NCBI RefSeq assembly: GCF_002286735.1
Contig: NZ_NRTA01000017.1
Location: 42,656-80,504 of the forward strand
Length of the DNA stretch: 37,849 nt
Origin: Leptolyngbya sp. BC1307
Lineage (GTDB): Bacteria > Cyanobacteriota > Cyanobacteriia > Phormidesmidales > Phormidesmidaceae
Direction of reading: 5' to 3'
Shown here piece after piece: positions 32,568 to 37,849 of this stretch. The notes under the pieces were generated by a model. It saw only the letters and a program-made list of their open reading frames with translations, was not told the origin of the DNA and did no database searches. Each line of letters starts with the position of its first letter. Within the stretch, counting starts at the first letter, position 1. The position numbers and the translations under genes are program-made.

Positions 32568-34148
32568 TCAAGCTTGGGCCACTGCGCCACTGCGCCGAGG
32601 ATCGCCCGCGCCCTGCAAGCCGCCCGCTGCGTCTAATCCCACCGTATGAACGCCGCCAAAAAACATATTGGTCTGCTGCCACTGCAAAACCCGCTCAGTT
32701 CCCCACTGTTCAGATTTAAACTGTGCCGCCTGCGAGCCCTCGACCAGTCCCGGCTCTAGATGAAGCACCCCGCTCTCCCAGTGCAGGCGAGGGGCTTCTA
32801 CCGCCGCTGCTAACGGTATGCCAAAATCTAGAATATTTGAAATCACCTGCAAAATAGCGGTGCGAATGCGGTTCGATCCGCCCGAGCCTAAAACCAACTG
32901 CGGCTTTCCGGCTTTGAGAATCATCGTGGGAGCCATCATCGACGACATCCGCTGATTGACCGGCCACTGATTGAACCCGTGCGGATTGAGGTCTTCTTCG
33001 CCTAGCATATTATTCATCATAATTTGGGTGTTCGGAATCACATAGGAAGCGCCCTCGCCGTTAGAGGTGGTCACACTAGCGGCGTTGCCTTCATCGTCCA
33101 TGACGCTGATGTGAGTGGTGCTGCCCCACCGATTAACGCCTTGTCCCAAGATATCCGCCAGCGGCTGAGCGTATTTATCGACCAAGTCGGCGGCGATAAA
33201 TTTTTCGGCAATGGCGTCATCAAACAGAAAGCCATCCAGATGCGATCGCCGCGCTTCATTCGTCCACCGCATCGCCTGAGCTAGCAGCGTCAGATGTTCA
33301 GCCGAGCCAAACCTCATCTGACTCAGGTCAAACCGGTCGAGCAGCTCCAGACAAAAGGCAATCAGCGCGCCGCCTGCACTCGGCGGTGGATTGGTGATCA
33401 TCTGCACGCCGCGATAGTTGATGGTAAGGGGCGATCGCTCCATCACCCGGTAGTTTGCAAAATCTGCCAGACTCAAGCAGCCACCCCCGGCCTGACAGTC
33501 CTTCACCACCTGCTGCGCTATCTCCCCTTCGTAAAACGCTCTGAGCGCCCCCTCATCTCCTAGCCCCGCCAGATACTCAAGCGTATCGGCCAGCTGCGGC
33601 TGTCGCAGCGTTTCTCCCTGCCGCAGCCGATGACCCGCAGGCGCATAAATTTCTCTAGCGCCCGCCGTTGCCATCAAAATCGGATCGAGCAGCTGATAGC
33701 AGTAGGCTTGAAAATCAGTGACCCTCACCCCGCCGCGAGCATAGCCCACTGCTGGCTCTACCACCCTTTTGAGCGGCAGTCGGCCTAATCTCCTATGTAC
33801 CGTCAGTACACCTGCCAGCATTCCCGGCACCGCCATCGACCCCAGGCCGATATGAAACTCCTGCACCGAATCGCCAAAATTAGCTTCAATCGGGTAAAAA
33901 TCTAGCCGGTCAGAGTCTGAGCGACTGCCCGGCGTCTGCGTAAAAAAATCAAACAGCGTGTTCTCCGCCGTCTCTGCCTGGTGAGCTAGCAAAAAGCCGC
34001 CGCCGCCGAGCGAGGTCAGCGTTGGCTCCACGACACAGGCTGCCAGCATCGCCGCCACTGCCGCATCAAAGGCATTGCCACCTGCCTGCAAAATTTCTTG
34101 ACCCGCCGCCGCCGTTTTCTCATGCCCAGCCGACACTACACCTGCCAT
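32568..34148 (-). CDS. ggt: gamma-glutamyltransferase
   Basis: A 526-residue gamma-glutamyltranspeptidase, an N-terminal-nucleophile hydrolase acting on glutathione and other gamma-glutamyl compounds. The precursor self-cleaves before the nucleophile T344 in RWGSTTHISVMD, giving large and small subunits. GSGGSNRIRT (421-430) forms the oxyanion/substrate region, and LTSLGGGGFLL and NPPPSAGG are family blocks. The start MAGVVSAGHEKTAAAGQEIL matches family members lacking a long leader; I see no signal peptide, so it is probably cytosolic unless an upstream start was missed. The downstream MATE gene on the same strand might export products, but that is speculative. Confidence 0.95.
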   Translation of the reverse strand: MAGVVSAGHEKTAAAGQEILQAGGNAFDAAVAAMLAACVVEPTLTSLGGGGFLLAHQAETAENTLFDFFTQTPGSRSDSDRLDFYPIEANFGDSVQEFHIGLGSMAVPGMLAGVLTVHRRLGRLPLKRVVEPAVGYARGGVRVTDFQAYCYQLLDPILMATAGAREIYAPAGHRLRQGETLRQPQLADTLEYLAGLGDEGALRAFYEGEIAQQVVKDCQAGGGCLSLADFANYRVMERSPLTINYRGVQMITNPPPSAGGALIAFCLELLDRFDLSQMRFGSAEHLTLLAQAMRWTNEARRSHLDGFLFDDAIAEKFIAADLVDKYAQPLADILGQGVNRWGSTTHISVMDDEGNAASVTTSNGEGASYVIPNTQIMMNNMLGEEDLNPHGFNQWPVNQRMSSMMAPTMILKAGKPQLVLGSGGSNRIRTAILQVISNILDFGIPLAAAVEAPRLHWESGVLHLEPGLVEGSQAAQFKSEQWGTERVLQWQQTNMFFGGVHTVGLDAAGGLQGAGDPRRSGAVAQA

Positions 34149-34276
34149 AAACCCACCACACTCACTGCCTAACTAATTAAAATAGAACATATGTATTACT
34201 TTTACTTTTCAAACCGCCTTTATAGCAAGGAATAATTTAGAGTAAGAAGCAAGGATAGAAAGGAAAATCCCCCTCA

Positions 34277-35047
34277 ATGGCTATTATTGCGCTCAAGGCT
34301 TGGTATCTCAGCAACTACGAACCCATCCGCGAGCTGGAAAAGCGGCCCCACGACCTGCGGCTGGCGAAAAATAGCCTGCTCAAATCGGCGCTGCGGGCTG
34401 ACTTTTTAGAAGATATTGAAGAAGTTAAGCAGGCTGAGTGGTTTCAGCGCTACCTCGAAGGCGATCACGTCGAATTCTACATTGAGGGCAGTGGAACCTA
34501 TGCGATCGCCAACATCGACCTGATCAGCCACGAAATCTACTTCGCCAAGCAAGATTCGCTCGCGAACCTGGATCCTACTATTTTCTTGTGCTACCAGAGC
34601 GAATACTCAGACTCTAGCGACCTGCTGCGCGACGAGCTAGAAGCTTTCGTCCAAAAGTTTAACGGCAAATCTCGGCTGCCCCTGTCCCTGGTAGAGTCCC
34701 ATCGTCTCAGCCAGGGGCCGGTGCGAATCAATAGCGACCTGATGCGAAAAATCCGGCGATCGCTCCTCTTCATCGCCGATGGCACCCCAGTTATTGGCAT
34801 TGACGGCACCCCGCCCCAGCTGATCCCCAGCCCTAAAGTCTGCGTAGAGATGGGATATGCCCTTCAGAGCAAGCGCCCCGAGCAAATCATCCTGGCCCAA
34901 ATGGAGCGCTCAGACCTGCCCGGCCAGTTCCCCTTCGACACCCCCACTCACAATCGGCTGAGCTTCACCAAACAGTCCGAACTCCACAAAGCCCTGCCTC
35001 AGCTACTGCAAGAGAGACTACAGCGATTTAACCTCGTCAGCCAGTAG
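34277..35047 (+). CDS. conserved protein with TIR-like or deoxyribosyltransferase-like C-terminal half
   Basis: A 256-residue protein. The N-terminal half (1-95, MAIIALKAWYLSNYEPIREL, then WFQRYLEGDHVEFYIEGSG) is a mixed alpha/beta piece I do not recognise outside cyanobacteria. The C-terminal half begins TIFLCYQSEYSDSSDLLRDE (101-120), as TIR domains do with their first strand and helix. It continues with LMRKIRRSLLFIADGTP (155-171) and PSPKVCVEMGYALQSK (185-200), the position of the catalytic Glu (E191) in TIR-like and nucleoside deoxyribosyltransferase folds (N-x-V-x-x-E-x-G-x-A). Substrate and activity are unknown. It stands alone on its strand; the neighbour tRNA-Ala is on the other strand. 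It looks like a stable core gene, since its sequence style matches widely shared cyanobacterial proteins. Confidence 0.65.
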   Translation: MAIIALKAWYLSNYEPIRELEKRPHDLRLAKNSLLKSALRADFLEDIEEVKQAEWFQRYLEGDHVEFYIEGSGTYAIANIDLISHEIYFAKQDSLANLDPTIFLCYQSEYSDSSDLLRDELEAFVQKFNGKSRLPLSLVESHRLSQGPVRINSDLMRKIRRSLLFIADGTPVIGIDGTPPQLIPSPKVCVEMGYALQSKRPEQIILAQMERSDLPGQFPFDTPTHNRLSFTKQSELHKALPQLLQERLQRFNLVSQ

Positions 35048-35080
35048 AACCAGAGGTGATCAGCGTTAAAATAGAGTATA

Positions 35081-35153
35081 TGGAGCTAAGGAGATTCGAA
35101 CTCCTGACCCCCTCAATGCCATTGAGGTGCGCTACCAGCTGCGCTATAGCCCC
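35081..35153 (-). tRNA. tRNA-Ala(GGC)
   Basis: The minus strand folds as a tRNA. The acceptor stem is GGGGCTA with TAGCTCC (one G-U pair), discriminator A. The D arm contains AGCGCAGCTGGTAGCGC. The anticodon stem CCTCA/TGAGG has loop ATGGCAT (anticodon GGC). The T arm is AGGAGTTCGAATCTCCT. CCA is not encoded. No pseudo-features. Confidence 0.97.
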
Positions 35154-35254
35154 GCCTGTGATCAACCTGTAACTCAGGTGTAATCAGACTACTATAATTA
35201 CGTAGAAACGAGGATTGCGTCAAGCAAAATCTATTCCAAGAGCAAAATCACTCT

Positions 35255-36385
35255 ATGCCTGCCACTCCCCCCGACTCCCAATCTAAAGCAGACGCCGCGC
35301 TAGAGATAGGCAATATCCCTACGGCGCAAGCGACTACCCAAGAAACGATTGACACGCTACAAAGCCAGCTGCGCCGCAAAGAAGGCAATTGGGTAGAGTG
35401 GGGCAAAGCCTGCCAAACCCTGCAAAAAGCGGGCATGATGCCGCAGGCCATCTTCGAAGCCACCGGGTTTGAACCCATCCAGCAAAATCAGCTGATCGTT
35501 GCAGCTCAGGTCTTCGATTCGATGATCGCAGGTGGCGTCAGCGAGGCAGCCCGAGTGCACTATCAAACCCGAGGCAGCGACAGCCTCTATGAGTTTCGCA
35601 TTTTGTCACAAGACATCCGGGCAGCGGCAGCCGACTTTGCCTTTAGCAACGGGCTTGACAGTGAGCAGGTAAGAGACATTGTCAAAGGGCTGCGAGACTT
35701 CTCCTACAGTGACAAGCCCCCTGTCGGGTTTGAAAAAACTATGGGCGATGCCGCCGCCTACCACTACTGGCGGTTGGCCCGGCAAATGAGCGATTTGCAG
35801 GCTCGGTCGCGGCTAATCGCCCAAAGTCTGCGGTTTGTCACCAGCGTCAGCGCCCGTAGCAAAATCGAGCAGCTCTTAACCGACTTCACGGTGGTTTCTG
35901 CCAAAGCCGCGCCGCGTCTGCCCATCTTTCGGTTAGAGAGCGAAGTAGATTCGCCAGTGATCGTGCCGGTTGCAGGTCAGTTGCCGCTGCCGACAGCCGA
36001 CTATAAAGCGGTGCCCGCTGTCGAGCCTGAAGAACCTTTCGGCATGGTGAAGTTTGCCGGTACAGGAGCCTGGCTGCCGGTACCCGGCTGGCAGGTAATG
36101 CTCAAGGCCGAAGACCCCATCGCCCTGCTCGCCGAATACGGCCAGCTGCCTAATCCACCTAATGAGGTAGCGAAGACTGAGCCGGTGATGGTCATCATTG
36201 ACCGGGCCAAGCGCCAGTGGGATGAATTTAGCTATTTCGTTTACGATGCGGACGGTCAACTGGGTCTGCGCTGGTTTGAAGAAGCGCCTCAGACCACACT
36301 GCTAGGCGGCCTTATCTTGATCATGCGACCTCAGAAGATCCTCGATCAAAACTATAGCCACGAGTATTGGCAAATAGATGAGTAG
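35255..36385 (+). CDS. raf1: Rubisco accumulation factor 1
   Basis: A 376-residue Raf1, a chaperone that brings Rubisco large-subunit dimers together for assembly of the hexadecamer. The helical alpha-domain (about 35-220) has the family block NWVEWGKACQTLQKAGMMPQ and IFEATGFEPIQQNQLIVAAQ, followed by the RbcL-contact region. A flexible linker precedes the C-terminal beta-domain (about 250-360, FGMVKFAGTGAWLPVPGWQV), which dimerises Raf1. Domain order and length are as in other cyanobacterial Raf1. The start at 35255 is the first ATG of the frame; the first ~35 residues are variable, as in other members. It lies divergent from tRNA-Ala and is followed by a small gene 18 bases on. Confidence 0.94.
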   Translation: MPATPPDSQSKADAALEIGNIPTAQATTQETIDTLQSQLRRKEGNWVEWGKACQTLQKAGMMPQAIFEATGFEPIQQNQLIVAAQVFDSMIAGGVSEAARVHYQTRGSDSLYEFRILSQDIRAAAADFAFSNGLDSEQVRDIVKGLRDFSYSDKPPVGFEKTMGDAAAYHYWRLARQMSDLQARSRLIAQSLRFVTSVSARSKIEQLLTDFTVVSAKAAPRLPIFRLESEVDSPVIVPVAGQLPLPTADYKAVPAVEPEEPFGMVKFAGTGAWLPVPGWQVMLKAEDPIALLAEYGQLPNPPNEVAKTEPVMVIIDRAKRQWDEFSYFVYDADGQLGLRWFEEAPQTTLLGGLILIMRPQKILDQNYSHEYWQIDE

Positions 36386-36403
36386 AGATAGGAAGGTACC
36401 CTG

Positions 36404-36604
36404 ATGGCTATAGAACGTCGGCTATCGCGCAGTATGTTTGCAGAGGCAGAAGTCGTCGAGCTGCGGCAAGTCTGCATGACGCCGAGCGGCCTGTTTGAAC
36501 CGGGCAAATATATCGCCGGGCAACTGCCAGACGCTGCTTTTGAAATGGGCTTGGTAGAGAAGCTGCCGCCTGTGCGCGGCAAGAGTGAAGAAAAGGAGAC
36601 CTGA
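36404..36604 (+). CDS. small conserved protein between raf1 and recR
   Basis: A 66-residue soluble protein, [22 protein letters not shown] to the end, containing [24 protein letters not shown]. There is no membrane segment or cysteine pair. The ATG has AGGAAGG about seven bases upstream, and the gene sits 18 bases after raf1 and abuts recR (stop TGA at 36602-36604, two bases before the recR frame at 36607). Its composition and tight spacing support a real co-transcribed gene. Similar short proteins ending in LVEKL seem familiar from cyanobacteria, but I know no function. Confidence 0.68.
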   Translation: MAIERRLSRSMFAEAEVVELRQVCMTPSGLFEPGKYIAGQLPDAAFEMGLVEKLPPVRGKSEEKET

Positions 36605-36606
36605 TC

Positions 36607-37203
36607 ATTTACACGCGCCCCCTCGCCAAACTGATTGAAGAATTTCAGCGCCTGCCTGGCATTGGGCCAAAGTCAGCCCAGCGGCTAGCTATGCACATGC
36701 TCAAGCGCCCGGAGGCAGAGGTGCGCGCCCTAGCCACCGCTCTGGTTGAAGCGAAGCAACAGGTAGGGCAGTGCTCCCGCTGCTTTCACCTCTCAGCGGA
36801 GCCAGTCTGTAATATTTGCCTATCTCAAACCCGTGACCCACATACGCTGTGCGTCGTCGCCGACTCGCGAGATGTGATCGCGCTAGAAAAAACGCGGGAG
36901 TATAAAGGCAAGTACCACGTTTTAGGTGGGCTGATTTCGCCGATGGATGGGATTGGCCCTGAACAGCTCAATATTGGTCAGCTCGTCCACCGGGTCAACA
37001 AAGAAGGCACAGGCGAAGTGATTTTGGCCATCAGCCCCAGCATTGAGGGCGACACCACGACACTGTACGTCGGTCAACTGCTGAAGCCCTTTACCCGAGT
37101 CACCCGGATTGCCTTTGGCCTACCGATGGGCGGCGACCTGGAGTACGCCGATGAAGTCACTCTAGCGAGAGCCCTCGAAGGGCGGCGAGAACTGGATACG
37201 TAG
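36607..37203 (+). CDS. recR: recombination mediator RecR, with a non-canonical start codon
   Basis: A 198-residue RecR: helix-hairpin-helix [13 protein letters not shown] (16-28), a C4 zinc finger (C56, C59, C68, C71 in [16 protein letters not shown]), and a Toprim domain with [20 protein letters not shown]. RecR works with RecO and RecF to load RecA at gaps. The first ATG in frame is at 36691 and would delete 28 residues, including the helix-hairpin-helix. Upstream, the frame is open after a TGA at 36586-36588. The conserved start [17 protein letters not shown] places the natural start at ATT 36607 (GGAG at 36595-36598, eight bases before) or ATC 36604; CTG 36601 overlaps the previous stop. 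No ATG, GTG or TTG is available. Confidence 0.95.
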   Translation: MYTRPLAKLIEEFQRLPGIGPKSAQRLAMHMLKRPEAEVRALATALVEAKQQVGQCSRCFHLSAEPVCNICLSQTRDPHTLCVVADSRDVIALEKTREYKGKYHVLGGLISPMDGIGPEQLNIGQLVHRVNKEGTGEVILAISPSIEGDTTTLYVGQLLKPFTRVTRIAFGLPMGGDLEYADEVTLARALEGRRELDT

Positions 37204-37345
37204 GCCCAGCCCAGCAGATCCTATAGACCTAAGTCATACACCTAAGCCACACAAAAGGCAGCCTCACTTCGATAACGTGAACCGGCCTGAGTTAGCTGTA
37301 TTAGTTAGAAGGCTTGTGCATCAGCAGAAAATGCGAGAGGCTGCG

Positions 37346-37537
37346 CTAGTAGGCTAAAGTCTCTAGCGTATCGCGCAGATATAGACGCACTAGCTGGTCG
37401 TCCGAAGTTGCGGTGGTGATGGCTGAAAGCTGCTCTGAGCGCCAGCGCTGAAAACCGGAGCTAGCGGCGATCGCATTTTTCAGACTCTGCCAAAGCTCAG
37501 CGTCTTGGGCGGCGTGAGCAGGCGATGAATTTGCCAT
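37346..37537 (-). CDS. small conserved soluble protein
   Basis: A 63-residue protein, MANSSPAHAAQDAELWQSLK onward, with the blocks IAASSGFQRWRSEQL and LYLRDTLETLAY; these look like a widespread small cyanobacterial family, without a known function. The frame is open four codons further to an ATG at 37549, but GGAG six bases before the ATG at 37537 fixes the start. It is helical, soluble and has no cysteine. It converges with recR across ~140 bases holding an 8-bp inverted repeat (37258-37265 with 37337-37344) with a long spacer. Confidence 0.62.
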   Translation of the reverse strand: MANSSPAHAAQDAELWQSLKNAIAASSGFQRWRSEQLSAITTATSDDQLVRLYLRDTLETLAY

Positions 37538-37849
37538 AGTGATCTCCATTGGTACAGAACCTGGATAGAATCTTTCAGGCTCCGCTGATTTGTTTAAGAG
37601 TAGCCTAAGACGCTGAGCCCGTATGTAATAATCGCCACGGTTCTGGGAGTTCCGAGGCCAATTTACGCCTTTTTATGTAAAGACTCCATCAATCAGTCGG
37701 CTGCGTATCCGCTTTGATATCTTCATCATCTACCGATAGAGCCGCTGCATTAAGGGGCTGGCAATAAAATACATTACCGGTCATTATAAGGCGGAGTTAA
37801 GTCAGTTGAGAGAGGCTAGGGGATGCTAGATGAGCAGATGAAGGAAACC
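37538..37849. other. 312-base region at the window end
   Basis: No gene is supported across most of this stretch. A 28-codon open frame on the minus strand ends near 37690 but has no ribosome-binding site. A frame starting at the ATG at 37823 runs off the window edge and is listed separately. Confidence 0.35.
37823..37849 (+). CDS. possible start of a gene cut by the window edge
   Basis: ATG at 37823 opens a frame MLDEQMKET to the last base. A weak GAGAGG stretch lies 8-13 bases upstream. Only nine codons are visible, so this is a tentative partial call. Confidence 0.22.

Noticed and set aside
37258-37344. 8-bp inverted repeat downstream of recR as terminator
   Set aside because: The 71-base spacer and lack of a T-run make an intrinsic terminator unlikely.
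37691-37780. 28-codon minus-strand frame with an acidic C-terminus
   Set aside because: No ribosome-binding site, and a stop lies just upstream in frame; too short to support.

Overview
This window comes from a cyanobacterial chromosome. The octamer GCGATCGC (the HIP1 palindrome that is over-represented in many cyanobacteria) occurs throughout, in genes and between them. The gene content is cyanobacterial: psaM (photosystem I), the Rubisco assembly chaperone raf1, crtD (myxoxanthophyll-type carotenoids), ycf35 with a DUF2997 partner, narM (nitrate reductase associated), a panC-cmk fusion, a Zam-type RNB exoribonuclease and several small families known only from cyanobacteria. The DNA is moderately GC-rich. 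I see no rRNA, prophage, transposase, integrase or CRISPR array. This is core chromosome rather than a mobile island.

Layout. 1-2420: the 5' end of a membrane-protein gene and crtD on the minus strand, then a small hydrophilic protein on the plus strand, closed by a perfect bidirectional terminator. 2440-4440: an SPFH/prohibitin protein and purM, minus strand. 4900-8550: rlpA-like, panC-cmk and 5-formyl-THF cyclo-ligase, plus strand. 8567-10180: polyphosphate glucokinase and a creatininase-family hydrolase, minus strand, probably one unit. 10568-11926: carboxyl-terminal processing protease, convergent with ribBA (12049-13869). 14011-14970: an FtsB-like coiled-coil membrane protein and tiny psaM, minus strand. 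15399-22363: phoU, zam-like RNase, ubiX, a LapA-like membrane protein and a DUF4335-like protein, plus strand. 22378-23752: a 4Fe-4S ferredoxin, ycf35 and DUF2997, minus strand. 24400-27182: narM, a small membrane protein and an Hsp70-like ATPase, plus strand. 27203-27892: a membrane protein, minus strand. 28371-30377: speA. 30397-34148: a PD-(D/E)XK-like protein, a MATE transporter and ggt, minus strand. 34277-37203: a conserved protein with a TIR-like or deoxyribosyltransferase-like C-terminal half, tRNA-Ala(GGC) on the opposite strand, raf1, a small conserved protein and recR. 37346-37537: a small conserved protein, minus strand.

How the genes work together. Most are housekeeping genes for cofactors (pantothenate, riboflavin, folate, prenyl-FMN), purines, polyamines, photosynthetic assembly and cell-envelope maintenance. 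The best regulatory reading is upstream of narM: an NtcA box GTA-N8-TAC followed after exactly 22 bases by a TAN3T -10 element, which is the textbook NtcA-activated promoter. A second possible signal is an HLR1-like direct repeat upstream of psaM.

The points most worth a second look are recR, which lacks any ATG, GTG or TTG that would preserve its N-terminus; the NtcA promoter with its long structured leader; the TIR-like protein at 34277; an Asp-to-Val change in the RNB active-site motif of the Zam-like protein; and the internal duplication in the ferredoxin. I did not find a convincing new multi-gene defence or biosynthetic system.
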